DNA of 64,000 nucleotides, taken from Shinella daejeonensis. GTDB lineage: Bacteria > Pseudomonadota > Alphaproteobacteria > Rhizobiales > Rhizobiaceae. Positions 9,013 through 18,299 of the stretch are shown piece after piece. The position numbers and the translations under genes are program-made. Position 1 is the first letter of the stretch; each line of letters begins with the position of its first letter. The DNA lies in contig NZ_JAHWXY010000004.1 in the NCBI RefSeq assembly GCF_024281235.1, positions 124,001 to 188,000 of the forward strand. Direction: 5' to 3'. The notes under the pieces are model-generated. The model made no database searches, was not told the DNA's origin, and saw only the letters and a program-made list of their open reading frames with translations.

Positions 9013-9594
9013 CTAGAATCGATGAGCCTCCATTTCGGCGGCTTCGCCGGCCGGGCGGGTTTCGTAGAGAGGGAAGATCTCCTCGGTGAGATAGGGGCCG
9101 CCGCCGACCGATTCCTTCGATGACATCAGCACGAAGCGGCTGGCCGTGAAGGTCGCGGTGTGGAAATCGCCGCGTCCGGAAAGATAGCGCGCGACATCCT
9201 CGGTGCGGGCGTTTCGCAGCCGCGCGATCGTGACATGCGGTGTGAACTTGCGCGGATCGGCGGGAAGGCCGAGACGCTGGCAGAGGCGCTCGATTTCCCC
9301 CTGGAGGGCGAACATTTCCGGCGCCGGGCTCACGCCGGCGAAGATCGAATGCGGCTTCTTGGAACCGAAGGAGCCCATGCCGGCCAGCGCGAGCTGGAAC
9401 TCGGGGCGCTCGATGCGGTCGAGCGCGTCGACCACCTCGTCGGCGGTGCGGCCGTCGATATCGCCGATGAAGCGCAGGGTGATGTGGAAGTTCTCCACGT
9501 CGATCCAGCGGGCTCCCGGAAGGCCGCCTCTCAGGAGAGAGAGGCTCAGCGCCGCATTGCGCGGCACTTCGAGGGCAACGAAAAGTCTCGGCAT
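9013..9594 (-). CDS. thpR: RNA 2',3'-cyclic phosphodiesterase (ThpR/LigT)
   Basis: A 193-residue 2H phosphoesterase. Both catalytic H-x-T-x motifs are present, H-I-T-L-R-F near residue 37 and H-V-T-I-A-R near 120, with the usual R-L-F-V-A-L-E start. Family members hydrolyse 2',3'-cyclic phosphate ends of RNA, or ligate tRNA halves in vitro; the physiological role is unclear. Start ATG 9594 with GGGAG 8 nt upstream; the frame is open further upstream but lacks family similarity. It stands alone between the SGNH esterase gene and the EnvC-like gene, on the same strand as both. Confidence 0.9.
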   Translation of the reverse strand: MPRLFVALEVPRNAALSLSLLRGGLPGARWIDVENFHITLRFIGDIDGRTADEVVDALDRIERPEFQLALAGMGSFGSKKPHSIFAGVSPAPEMFALQGEIERLCQRLGLPADPRKFTPHVTIARLRNARTEDVARYLSGRGDFHTATFTASRFVLMSSKESVGGGPYLTEEIFPLYETRPAGEAAEMEAHRF

Positions 9595-9681
9595 GGCGAG
9601 CTCTCCCCTGACTGGACAGTGGGTGCAGCGAATCATGCCTTGCCGATTTGCGCAACCCCTATTTCGCAACCGCAAAAATCG

Positions 9682-10326
9682 TCAGGGAGACGCCGCGAGC
9701 GAGCGGACGAAGGCTTCGGCCGTCGGCAGGATGGAACGGACCATGACGTCCACGCCCTCGGCGTTCGGGTGCATGCCGTCCTCGAGCTGCCTCTTCGCCT
9801 CTCCCGCGACGCCGTCGAGGAAGAAGGGGTAGAGGGGTACGCCGTGTTTTTCGGCAAGCCGGTGATAGATGCCGTTGAAGCGCTCCTCGTAATCGGGACC
9901 CATGTTCGGCGGCGCGAGCATGCCGGCGAGCAGGACCGCGATGCCGCGCTCCTTCAGCCGCGTCACCATGGCGTCGAGGTTCTTCTCGCTTTCCTCCGGC
10001 GCGATGCCGCGCAGCGCGTCGTTGGCGCCAAGTTCGAGAATGACCCCTTTCGTGCCCTCCGGCACGGACCAGTCGAGACGGGCGAGCCCGCCGGAGGTGG
10101 TGTCCCCCGACACGCCGGCATTGGCGATCTCCACGTCATAGCCCTTCTCGCGCAGCGCCGCCTCCAGGCGAACCGGAAAGGCATCGTTGGCCGGCAGAAG
10201 ATAGCCGGCCATCAGGCTGTCGCCGAAACCGACGAGCCGCAGCGGCTCCGCGCGCGCGGCGCCGACGGATAACAAAGCTGTGATCGCGAGCGCGGCGAAA
10301 ATACCGCAGGCGGCTTTAAACGGCAT
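9682..10326 (-). CDS. SGNH-hydrolase arylesterase / TesA-like lysophospholipase
   Basis: A 214-residue protein with a signal peptide (MPFKAACGIFAALAITALLS, cleavage probably near A-R-A). SGNH blocks are clear: block I G-F-G-D-S-L-M-A-G-Y (nucleophile Ser), block II G-V-S-G-D-T-T-S, block III G-A-N-D-A-L-R-G and block V D-G-M-H-P-N. This is the TesA/arylesterase family, periplasmic multi-substrate esterases. Start ATG 10326 preceded by AGGA 9 nt upstream; a TTG at 10347 is an alternative. It is divergent from the YbbA-like ATPase gene, the same pairing as tesA-ybbA in E. coli, which supports both calls. Confidence 0.9.
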   Translation of the reverse strand: MPFKAACGIFAALAITALLSVGAARAEPLRLVGFGDSLMAGYLLPANDAFPVRLEAALREKGYDVEIANAGVSGDTTSGGLARLDWSVPEGTKGVILELGANDALRGIAPEESEKNLDAMVTRLKERGIAVLLAGMLAPPNMGPDYEERFNGIYHRLAEKHGVPLYPFFLDGVAGEAKRQLEDGMHPNAEGVDVMVRSILPTAEAFVRSLAASP

Positions 10327-10396
10327 GGGGCTGATCCTAGATTGCAAGCATTCCGATTCTTATCCGCATATAGGGCAGAATTCCTTGGCCAAAACC

Positions 10397-11095
10397 ATGA
10401 TCGACCTGAAAAAAGCCGACCTGACGCTGGGCCGGGCGGCCGCCGCCGTGCATGTCCTCAAGGAGATCGACCTCCAGATATCGGCAGGCGAATCGGTCGG
10501 CATCGTCGGTCCCTCGGGCTCGGGAAAGTCGACGTTGCTGATGGTTCTGGCCGGTCTGGAACGGCTGGATGGCGGCGAGATCGTCATCGACGACGTGAAC
10601 CTCACGCATTTGAGCGAGGACGCGGTCGCCGATTTCCGGGGACGCAACATCGGCATCGTCTTCCAGTCCTTCCACCTCATTCCGAACATGACGGCGCTGG
10701 AGAACGTGGCGGTGCCGCTGGAACTGGCCAATGTGCGCGACGCTTTCGCCATCGCCCGGCGCGAGCTGGAGGCCGTCGGCCTTGGCGAGCGGCTCACCCA
10801 TTATCCCGGCCAGCTTTCCGGCGGCGAGCAGCAGCGCGTGGCGATCGCCCGGGCGCTGGCGCCCATGCCGAAACTGCTGATCGCCGATGAGCCGACCGGC
10901 AATCTCGACGGCGAGACCGGTCGCCAGGTCGCCGACCTGCTCTTTTCGAAACAGGCCGAGCGGGGCATGACGATGGTGCTGGTGACCCATGATCCGGCGC
11001 TCGCCGCGCGCTGCGGGCGGCAGGTGCGGATGCGCTCGGGCGAGATCGTCGCCGCCGGGCAGCCGGCCACGCCCGCGCAGACGGTGCCGGCATGA
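10397..11095 (+). CDS. ABC transporter ATP-binding protein, YbbA-like
   Basis: A 232-residue ABC ATPase of the LolD/MacB/YbbA type. Walker A G-P-S-G-S-G-K-S-T near residue 42, Q-loop V-F-Q-S-F-H-L, signature L-S-G-G-E-Q-Q-R near 145, Walker B L-L-I-A-D-E-P-T-G-N-L-D and switch His in V-T-H-D are all intact. I use ATG 10397; an in-frame TTG at 10385 has a slightly better placed GGGCAG. The stop overlaps the permease start (ATGA). With the next gene it forms an FtsX-type exporter thought to move lipid-like or hydrophobic substrates; its substrate is unknown. Confidence 0.88.
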   Translation: MIDLKKADLTLGRAAAAVHVLKEIDLQISAGESVGIVGPSGSGKSTLLMVLAGLERLDGGEIVIDDVNLTHLSEDAVADFRGRNIGIVFQSFHLIPNMTALENVAVPLELANVRDAFAIARRELEAVGLGERLTHYPGQLSGGEQQRVAIARALAPMPKLLIADEPTGNLDGETGRQVADLLFSKQAERGMTMVLVTHDPALAARCGRQVRMRSGEIVAAGQPATPAQTVPA

Positions 11096-13644
11096 GGATC
11101 GCCGCGGCGTTCGCGCGGTTTCCACTTGCCTTCCGGCTGGCGCTTCGCGAAATGCGCGGCGGCCTTCACGGTTTCTATATCTTTCTCGCCTGCATCGCGC
11201 TCGGCACCGCGGCGATCGCCGGCGTCAATTCGGTTTCCACCGCCATCACGCGCGCGCTCGCCAGCCAGGGCCAGACGCTCCTGGCCGGCGACGTGCGCTT
11301 CAAGCTGACGAACCGTACCGTCACGCCGGAGGAGCGCCGTTATCTCGACGGTCTCGGCGCAGTCGCGGTCTCCACGGGTCTGCGCTCCATGGCGCGCCGT
11401 GCCGACGGCTCGGACCAGACGCTGGTCGAGGTCAAGGCTGTCGATGACGCCTATCCTCTCTACGGCGGTCTGGAGACCGCGCCGCAGCGGCCGACCGCGG
11501 ACCTGCTGGCGGAAAAGGACGGCGCCTATGGGGCCATCGTCGCGCCGCTGCTTCTCGACAGGCTGGGCCTTGCGCCGGGCGATACGTTTCTCGTCGGAAC
11601 CGCCCGGCTGACGGTGGCTGCGACGCTTGTGCGCGAACCCGATGCCGTGTCGGAGGGTTTCGGGCTTGCGCCGCGCCTTGTCGTCTCCGGCGATGCCCTT
11701 GCGGAAAGCGGGCTCGTGCAGACCGGCAGTCTTGTCGAACATGCGTATAAGATCCGTCTTGCCGATCCGGCGCGCGAACTGCCGGGGCTTCAGGATCGGG
11801 CGAACGCCGCCTTCCCCGAGGCGGGCTGGTCGATCCGCACCGCCGCCAATGCGGCTCCCGCCCTTGCCAACAATATCGCCCGCTTCTCGCAGTTCCTGAC
11901 GCTGGTCGGGCTGACGGCGCTGATCGTCGGCGGCGTCGGCGTGGCGAATGCGGTGCGCGCCTTCCTCGATTCGAAGCGGCCGGTCATCGCCACGTTCAAA
12001 TGCCTCGGTGCGCCGGCCTTTCTGGTCGTGACGATCTATCTCACGCAGATCGTGCTGATCGCCGCCATCGGCATCACGATCGGACTGGTTCTCGGCGCGG
12101 TGGCCCCCTTCATCGCCATGGGTTTCCTTTCCGACGTCCTGCCGGTGCCGGCCGAAACGACGCTCTACCCGTCCGCGCTGATGGCTGCCGCCGTCTTCGG
12201 CCTCGTGACGGCGCTGGCGTTCGCCATCCTGCCGCTTGGTCATGCCCGCGAAGTGCCGGCGACGGCGCTCTTCCGCGAGCAGGGCTTCGAGAAGGCGCGG
12301 CTGCCGGGGTGGCCCTATCTTCTCGGTGCGGCGGCGCTTATGGCCCTGCTGGCAGCGCTTGCGATCCTTACCGCCTATGACCGCTTCATCGCCGTCACCT
12401 TCCTTACGGCGATCGCCTTCGCCTTCGTGGTGCTGCGCAGCGTGGCATGGGCGGTGACGGCGCTCGCCCATCGGGCGCCGCCGGTGCATTCGCCGGCGCT
12501 GCGGCTCGCCATCGGCAATATCCGCCGTCCCGGCGCACTCACCGCCTCCGTCGTGCTGTCGCTCGGGTTGGGGCTGACCCTGCTGGTCACGCTGGCGCTG
12601 ATCGACGGCAACCTGCGGCGGGAGCTGACCGGCAACCTGCCCGACCGCGCGCCCAACTTCTTCTTCGTCGATATCCAAGGCAGCGAACTCGACGGGTTCC
12701 GCGAACTGGTGCAACGCTCCATGCCGGACGGCAAGCTCATCGAGGTGCCCATGCTGCGCGGCCGCATCGTCGCCCTTGATGGCGTGGACGTGGCGAAACG
12801 GGACATACCGCCCAAGGGCCAATGGGTGCTGCGCGGCGACCGCGGGATCACCTATGCCAAGCGCACGCCGGAAAATTCGCAGCTGACGGAAGGCGCTTGG
12901 TGGCCGGAGGACTATTCCGGCGAACCGCTCGTCTCCTTCTCGCAGGAAGAGGGACGTGAACTCGGCCTGAAGATCGGCGATACGGTGACCGTCAACGTGC
13001 TGGGCCGCAACGTCACGGCGCGCATCGCGAGCTTCCGCACGGTCGAATGGGAATCGCTGTCGATCAATTTCGTGATGGTCTTCTCGCCGAACACCTTCGC
13101 CGGCGCGCCGCACGCCTGGCTCGCCACGGTGATCGATCCCGCCGCCAGCGCCGCCGAGGAGGCGGCGACGCTGAAAGCCGTCACCAGCGCCTATCCGACG
13201 ATCACCAGCGTCCGGGTGAAGGACGCGCTGGACGTGATCAACGAACTGGTGGGGCAATTGGCGACCGCCATTCGCGCCGCCGCCGCCGTCGCCCTCGTGG
13301 CGTCCGTGCTGGTGCTCTCCGGTGCGCTCGCCGCCGGCAACCGGGCGCGCGTGCATGATGCGGTGGTGCTGAAGACGCTCGGCGCGACGCGCGGCAAGCT
13401 CATGCGCGCCTTCATCTATGAATATATGATGCTTGGCCTTGCCACCGCCGTCTTCTCGCTTCTGGCCGGTGGCGTCGCCGCCTGGTTCGTGGTCAGCCGG
13501 ATCATGACGCTGCCATCGCATTTCCTGCCGGACGTGGCGCTGGCGACCCTCGGCCTTGCGCTCATCGTGACCGTGGGAATCGGGCTGGCCGGCACCTGGC
13601 GCGTCCTGGGGCAGAAGGCCGCGCCGGTGCTCAAGGAATTGTGA
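11092..13644 (+). CDS. FtsX-like ABC transporter permease, YbbP-like
   Basis: An 850-residue inner-membrane protein with the layout of a duplicated FtsX permease: a helix near residues 25-45, a large periplasmic domain to about 255, three helices (about 265-395), a second helix set starting near 405-455, a further periplasmic domain (about 500-700) and three final helices (about 720-845). The recurring A-x-A-x-x-K-x-L-G-A motif (F-K-C-L-G-A, L-K-T-L-G-A-T) is the coupling region for the ATPase. It overlaps the ATPase gene by 4 bp. The pair resembles E. coli YbbAP, next to a TesA-like gene in both. Confidence 0.88.
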   Translation: MRIAAAFARFPLAFRLALREMRGGLHGFYIFLACIALGTAAIAGVNSVSTAITRALASQGQTLLAGDVRFKLTNRTVTPEERRYLDGLGAVAVSTGLRSMARRADGSDQTLVEVKAVDDAYPLYGGLETAPQRPTADLLAEKDGAYGAIVAPLLLDRLGLAPGDTFLVGTARLTVAATLVREPDAVSEGFGLAPRLVVSGDALAESGLVQTGSLVEHAYKIRLADPARELPGLQDRANAAFPEAGWSIRTAANAAPALANNIARFSQFLTLVGLTALIVGGVGVANAVRAFLDSKRPVIATFKCLGAPAFLVVTIYLTQIVLIAAIGITIGLVLGAVAPFIAMGFLSDVLPVPAETTLYPSALMAAAVFGLVTALAFAILPLGHAREVPATALFREQGFEKARLPGWPYLLGAAALMALLAALAILTAYDRFIAVTFLTAIAFAFVVLRSVAWAVTALAHRAPPVHSPALRLAIGNIRRPGALTASVVLSLGLGLTLLVTLALIDGNLRRELTGNLPDRAPNFFFVDIQGSELDGFRELVQRSMPDGKLIEVPMLRGRIVALDGVDVAKRDIPPKGQWVLRGDRGITYAKRTPENSQLTEGAWWPEDYSGEPLVSFSQEEGRELGLKIGDTVTVNVLGRNVTARIASFRTVEWESLSINFVMVFSPNTFAGAPHAWLATVIDPAASAAEEAATLKAVTSAYPTITSVRVKDALDVINELVGQLATAIRAAAAVALVASVLVLSGALAAGNRARVHDAVVLKTLGATRGKLMRAFIYEYMMLGLATAVFSLLAGGVAAWFVVSRIMTLPSHFLPDVALATLGLALIVTVGIGLAGTWRVLGQKAAPVLKEL

Positions 13645-13660
13645 TCGGTGTCTTAAGCAC

Positions 13661-13689
13661 TTGTGCAGGAAACAAATCATACTCATATT
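13661..13689 (+). promoter_or_regulatory. Predicted promoter of the Bax-inhibitor-like gene
   Basis: TTGTGC (13661-13666), 17-bp spacer, CATATT (13684-13689), in an AT-richer stretch 110 bp before the ATG. Partial matches to both boxes. Confidence 0.4.
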
Positions 13690-13799
13690 TGCGGCAGGCA
13701 AGCTGAAGCCCCGCAGCGGCGCCTGGGCGCTTTCCCGATCCGTCGGTGGAGCGCGCCCGACACCGTAGATACCCCACGGGACTTTATTGAGAGGAAAAC

Positions 13800-14543
13800 A
13801 TGGCAGATCTCCGCAACTATCAAACCCGAACGGCGAGTCCCGGCGCGCGGGCCGGCGCCGTCATCGACGAGGGCCTGCGCACCTATATGCTGCGGGTCTA
13901 CAATCTGATGGCGCTCGGTCTGGTGATCACCGGCTTTGTCGCCTATTTCGCTTCGCAGGCGGCCTTCTCCGGCGGCCAGCTCACGGCCTTCGGTCAGGCG
14001 ATCTACGTCAGCCCGCTGAAATGGGTGGTGATGCTCGCCCCCCTCGCGCTCGTCTTCTTCATGAGCTTCCGCATTCATACGATGAGCGTTCCGGCCGCCC
14101 AGACGACGTTCTGGGTCTATGCCGGGCTGATGGGCCTGTCGCTTTCGTCGATCTTCCTGGTCTATACGGGCGCCAGCATCACGCAGACCTTCTTCGTCTC
14201 GGCGGCGGCTTTCGGCGCACTATCGCTCTTCGGCTACACGACGAAGCGTGATCTCTCCGCGATGGGATCGTTCCTGATCATGGGCCTGTTCGGCCTGATC
14301 ATCGCCTCGCTCGTCAACCTGTTCCTTCAGTCCTCGGCGCTCGATTTCGCGGTCTCCGCCATCGGCGTTCTGGTCTTCGCAGGCCTCACCGCCTGGGATA
14401 CGCAGAAGATCAAGGAAATGTACTTCGAGGCCGATGACGACGTCGTGGCCGGGCGCAAGGCCATCATGGGCGCGCTGACGCTCTACCTCGACTTCATCAA
14501 CCTCTTCCTGTTCCTGCTGCGCTTCCTCGGAAACCGCGAATAA
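13800..14543 (+). CDS. Bax inhibitor-1/YccA family membrane protein
   Basis: A 247-residue protein with about seven hydrophobic helices from residue 35 to the end and the family's conserved tail D-T-Q-K-I-K-E-M-Y ... G-A-L-T-L-Y-L-D-F-I-N-L-F-L-F-L-L-R. The helix ending A-L-S-L-F-G-Y-T-T-K-R-D-L is also typical. Members are inner-membrane proteins linked to Ca2+ leak or to FtsH regulation (YccA); the role here is not known. ATG 13800 has GAGAGGAAAAC directly upstream. Single gene with its own promoter-like sequence and a strong terminator. Confidence 0.92.
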   Translation: MADLRNYQTRTASPGARAGAVIDEGLRTYMLRVYNLMALGLVITGFVAYFASQAAFSGGQLTAFGQAIYVSPLKWVVMLAPLALVFFMSFRIHTMSVPAAQTTFWVYAGLMGLSLSSIFLVYTGASITQTFFVSAAAFGALSLFGYTTKRDLSAMGSFLIMGLFGLIIASLVNLFLQSSALDFAVSAIGVLVFAGLTAWDTQKIKEMYFEADDDVVAGRKAIMGALTLYLDFINLFLFLLRFLGNRE

Positions 14544-14568
14544 GCGTTTCAGGTCACGAATGAGATAG

Positions 14569-14598
14569 AAAAACCCCGTCGGAAACGGCGGGGTTTTT
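14569..14598. terminator. Rho-independent terminator after the Bax-inhibitor-like gene
   Basis: CCCCGTC (14574-14580) pairs with GGCGGGG (14587-14593) around GGAAAC, flanked by A5 and T5. Works as a textbook terminator for the rightward gene. Confidence 0.85.
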
Positions 14599-14723
14599 GC
14601 ATGAAGCCCGCGGTTTTTCGGGTGCGTCTCCACCGGCGCGGTCTGCCAGGCGCAAATTCCTCCGTTGACGCCCATGCCGATTCATGCAGATTGTCGCCGG
14701 ATTGTGCATAATCGGGCGTTGTC

Positions 14724-15491
14724 ATGTCAGGGCAGGATCTTCTTCTCGGCGAAAGGCAGGATCTTATCTGCCAGCGCCTCGATCATTCCGGGCGGGTGAT
14801 CGCCGCCGAACTGGCGCAGGAACTCGGCGTGTCCGAGGACACGATCCGCCGTGACTTGCGCGAAATGGCGGCGTCCGGCCTCTGCCGGCGGGTCTATGGC
14901 GGCGCCTTGCGCGTTGCGCCGGCGCGCCTGTCGATCCGGCCGCAGGCCGGCGACGGCAACCGCAAGGCCGCCCTGGCGCGCGCGGCGGCGCGCGCGATCC
15001 CGGCGGGCTCGGCCGTCTTCCTCGACGCCGGCAGCACCAATCTCGCCATCGCGCGGGCGCTTGCGGCTTCGGACGATCTCACCGTCGCCACCAATGCGCC
15101 GGCCATCGCCGCCGTTCTGATCGAGCGCGGCATCGCCACCATCCAGATCGGCGGGACGATCGATCCGCGCGCCGGCGCGGCCATCGGCGCGAAGGCCATG
15201 CGCGACTGCGAGAGCTTCCGTCCCGACGTCTTCGTGCTCGGCGTTTGCGGCATCGACCGGGAAGCGGGCGTCACGGCCCACAGTTTCGAGGAAGCCGAGT
15301 TCAAGCGCTTTGTCGCTTCGCTGAGCCGCTGGCTTCTCGTGGCGCTCACCAACGAGAAGTTCTCGACCGCCGCGCCCTATCCGGTGGTTTCCCTGACCGG
15401 CGTCGCCCGCGCAGTGCTCGAGAGGGACGCCGATGCCGTCGCGGTGGCCCGGCTTGCCTCCGCCGGTATCGAGATCCTTCGCGCCAAATGA
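14724..15491 (+). CDS. DeoR family transcriptional regulator
   Basis: A 255-residue repressor-type protein: N-terminal winged helix (residues 8-62; R-Q-D-L-I-C-Q-R-L, then L-G-V-S-E-D-T-I-R-R-D-L-R-E-M, the family's recognition helix) and a C-terminal sugar-phosphate-sensing domain (G-S-A-V-F-L-D-A-G-S-T-N near 95; N-E-K-F near 210). Such proteins usually control sugar or nucleoside catabolism. The only nearby candidate target is the MFS carrier 121 bp downstream. An ATGCA/TGCAT pair (14684-14688, 14705-14709) just upstream could be an operator. Confidence 0.9.
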   Translation: MSGQDLLLGERQDLICQRLDHSGRVIAAELAQELGVSEDTIRRDLREMAASGLCRRVYGGALRVAPARLSIRPQAGDGNRKAALARAAARAIPAGSAVFLDAGSTNLAIARALAASDDLTVATNAPAIAAVLIERGIATIQIGGTIDPRAGAAIGAKAMRDCESFRPDVFVLGVCGIDREAGVTAHSFEEAEFKRFVASLSRWLLVALTNEKFSTAAPYPVVSLTGVARAVLERDADAVAVARLASAGIEILRAK

Positions 15492-15612
15492 AAGCCCGCC
15501 GGGAAAACGGTACGACCGCCCGGCGTTACGGCGGGGATAGCGCCGGAAATCTGAAAGACGAACACGCAGCCGAACGATCGCCCGACGCTTGAGCATTCCT
15601 CCCGAGATATCG

Positions 15613-16818
15613 ATGGACAACACGATGACATCTTCCGAAACGCCCCTGGCCGGCCAGCCGGCTTCCCGGACGGCCTTTCCGCCGATCCGTCTGGCCATTT
15701 CAGGCCTGTTTCTGCTGAACGGCACTTTCGCCGGCGCATGGGCGCCGAAGATCCCCGAATTCGCCAGCCGTCTGTCGCTTTCCGAATCCGGTCTCGGCCT
15801 GATGATCATGTGTTTCGGCATCGGCTCGCTGGTGCTGATGCCGGTCGTCGGCGTGCTGATCGCCCATTTCGGCAGCACCCGCATTCTCCGGGGTGTGACC
15901 GTGCTGTTCCTCACCACGATGTTGCCCCTGTCGCTGGCCACCTCGGTTCCGGCGGGGGCCGTCGCCATCTTCCTCTTCGGCGGGCTGATGGGCGGGATGG
16001 ATGTGGCGATGAACGGCAATGCCGTCGAGGTGGAGAAAAGGATGCGCCGGGCGATCATGTCCTCCTGCCACGCCTTCTGGAGCCTCGGCGCGTTCATCGG
16101 CGCCATCACCGGCGGTTTCCTGATCGAGACGGTCGGCGTCCTCGGCCATGCCATCCTGCTCACGCTGGCCGGCGTCGCCATGCTGGCGGTGATCTGGCCC
16201 GCCGTCCTGCCCGACGCGCCGCATCCCAGCGAGGAGCGGCAGAAAGTGCGCCTGCCGCTGACGCCGCTGCCGTGGCTGATCGGCGTCATGGCGCTGTTCT
16301 CCATGGTGCCGGAAGGCTCGATCCTCGACTGGGGCGCGCTCTATCTGCGTGAGGAGCTTGGCGCGTCGCTGGCGCTTTCCGGTTTCGCGTTCGGCGCGTT
16401 CTCGCTCACCATGGCCGTCATGCGCTTTGCCGGCGACCATGTGCGCGACCGGTTCGGTGCGGTCAGGACGCTGCGCTTCTGCACCCTGACGGCCGCCGCC
16501 GGCATGATCATCGCGGGCACGGCGCCCAACGCCTGGATCGCCATGGCGGGTTTTGCGCTTTGCGGTGTCGGTATCTCCAATATGGTGCCCATCGCCTTTT
16601 CGGCCGCCGGCAACCTGCCGGGTTTCGCGCAAGGGGTGGCGCTTTCCGTCACGACCGTGATGGGCTACTCCGGCTCGCTCTTTGCTCCGTCCGTCATCGG
16701 CTTCGTCGCCGAACACACCGGCTTCGCCCTGATCTTCACCATGCTGCCGGTGCTGTTCATCGTGGTGCTGTCGCTATCGCATCACGCCGTCCATGCGGAT
16801 GTGGCGGACCGGAACTGA
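15613..16818 (+). CDS. MFS transporter (YbjJ/fucose-permease-like)
   Basis: A 401-residue major facilitator with about 12 helices. The first helix (L-F-L-L-N-G-T-F-A-G-A-W-A-P-K-I-P) and loop 2-3 motif fit the YbjJ-like branch, and M-D-V-A-M-N-G-N-A-V-E-V-E is a strong marker of that branch. Substrate unknown; the upstream DeoR-type gene suggests a sugar or related compound. The start is uncertain: ATG 15613 is the first good codon, with only a weak GAGATAT before it; TTG 15589 and ATG 15625 are alternatives. Confidence 0.85.
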   Translation: MDNTMTSSETPLAGQPASRTAFPPIRLAISGLFLLNGTFAGAWAPKIPEFASRLSLSESGLGLMIMCFGIGSLVLMPVVGVLIAHFGSTRILRGVTVLFLTTMLPLSLATSVPAGAVAIFLFGGLMGGMDVAMNGNAVEVEKRMRRAIMSSCHAFWSLGAFIGAITGGFLIETVGVLGHAILLTLAGVAMLAVIWPAVLPDAPHPSEERQKVRLPLTPLPWLIGVMALFSMVPEGSILDWGALYLREELGASLALSGFAFGAFSLTMAVMRFAGDHVRDRFGAVRTLRFCTLTAAAGMIIAGTAPNAWIAMAGFALCGVGISNMVPIAFSAAGNLPGFAQGVALSVTTVMGYSGSLFAPSVIGFVAEHTGFALIFTMLPVLFIVVLSLSHHAVHADVADRN

Positions 16819-16965
16819 GGACAGCGGCGCGGCGGATGGCGCGATCACATCCTCGCGTGCCGGCCATCTCCAAGGTTGACAAGGCTACGATCCTGATCCA
16901 CGTGAAGGCAAAGGCCGCGCCCGGCCGGCGCATGGCCGCCTTCGCAAGCCAAGAGGCTCCTCGTC

Positions 16966-18219
16966 ATGTCTTTTTCCTTCGACTTTGAACCGAAGCCGCG
17001 GCGTCCGTCCGTCGGCGTCGATGTCGGCGGCGTCATGGTGGGAGGCGGCGCGCCCGTCGTCGTCCAGTCGATGACCAATACGGATACGGCGGATATCGAC
17101 GCGACGGTGGCGCAGGTCGCCGCTCTTTCCCGCGCCGGATCCGAGATCGTGCGTATCACGGTCGACCGGGACGAGAGTGCGGCGGCGGTGCCGAAGATCC
17201 GCGAGCGGCTGCTCCGTCTCGGCATGGACGTGCCGCTGGTCGGAGACTTCCACTATATCGGCCACAAGCTGCTCGCCGACCATCCGGCCTGTGCCGAGGC
17301 GCTGGCGAAATATCGCATCAATCCCGGCAATGTCGGCTTCAAGGACAAGAAGGACAAGCAGTTCGCGGCGATCGTCGAAACGGCGGCCCGCTACGACAAG
17401 CCCGTACGCATCGGCGTCAACTGGGGCTCGCTCGACCAGGAACTGCTCACCCGCCTGATGGACGAGAACCAGGCGGAGGGGTTTCCGCTGACCGCCCAGG
17501 AGGTGATGCGCGAGGCGATCTGCCAGTCGGCACTGCTGTCGGCGGCGCTTGCCGAGGAGATCGGCCTGCCGCGAAGCCGCATCATTCTTTCGGCCAAGGT
17601 GTCCGCCGTACAGGACCTCATCGCCGTCTACGCCATGCTGTCGGCGCGTTCGGACCATGCGCTGCATCTCGGGCTCACCGAGGCCGGCATGGGCACCAAG
17701 GGCATCGTCGCCTCCTCGGCCTCGCTCGGCATCCTGCTGCAACAGGGGATCGGCGACACGATCCGCATCTCGCTGACGCCGGAGCCCGGCGGTGACCGCA
17801 CCCGCGAAGTGCAGGTGGCGCAGGAACTGTTGCAGGTCATGGGCTTCCGCCAGTTCGTTCCCGTCGTTGCCGCATGTCCAGGCTGCGGCCGCACGACCTC
17901 CACGGTGTTCCAGGAACTCGCCCAGAAGATCCAGGACGACATCCGCAAGAACATGCCGGTCTGGCGTGAGAAATATCCGGGCGTCGAGGCGCTGAAGGTC
18001 GCCGTCATGGGGTGCATCGTCAATGGACCCGGCGAAAGCAAGCATGCGGACATCGGCATCTCGCTGCCCGGCACCGGCGAATTGCCGGCCGCTCCGGTGT
18101 ATATCGACGGCCGGAAGGCGATGACGCTGCGCGGCACCGATATTGCCGGCGAATTCGAGAAACTCGTCGGCGCGTATATCGAGAAACGTTACGGCGAGGG
18201 CCGGGCGGCGGCCGAATAG
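16966..18219 (+). CDS. ispG: 4-hydroxy-3-methylbut-2-enyl diphosphate synthase (IspG/GcpE)
   Basis: A 417-residue [4Fe-4S] enzyme of the MEP isoprenoid pathway, converting MEcPP to HMBPP with flavodoxin or ferredoxin as donor. The barrel start [11 protein letters not shown], the G-D-F-H-Y-I-G-H segment and [11 protein letters not shown] all match. Cluster ligands are C-P-G-C-G-R-T near residue 297 and C in [10 protein letters not shown] near 346. ATG 16966 follows AGAGGCTCCTCGTC. A prenyl synthase two genes on uses the pathway's products. Confidence 0.96.
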   Translation: MSFSFDFEPKPRRPSVGVDVGGVMVGGGAPVVVQSMTNTDTADIDATVAQVAALSRAGSEIVRITVDRDESAAAVPKIRERLLRLGMDVPLVGDFHYIGHKLLADHPACAEALAKYRINPGNVGFKDKKDKQFAAIVETAARYDKPVRIGVNWGSLDQELLTRLMDENQAEGFPLTAQEVMREAICQSALLSAALAEEIGLPRSRIILSAKVSAVQDLIAVYAMLSARSDHALHLGLTEAGMGTKGIVASSASLGILLQQGIGDTIRISLTPEPGGDRTREVQVAQELLQVMGFRQFVPVVAACPGCGRTTSTVFQELAQKIQDDIRKNMPVWREKYPGVEALKVAVMGCIVNGPGESKHADIGISLPGTGELPAAPVYIDGRKAMTLRGTDIAGEFEKLVGAYIEKRYGEGRAAAE

Positions 18220-18299
18220 CCGGCGCGCCGGCGGCGATCCGCCGCCATCACGATGCCATCGTCAGGCAAGGCGACGGCGATCGCTCCCCGTTCCGTCTT

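Noticed and set aside
10801-13701. A 966-codon minus-strand frame opposite the YbbAP-like genes
   Set aside because: Same reason: Arg/His/Gly-rich shadow of a conserved permease gene.
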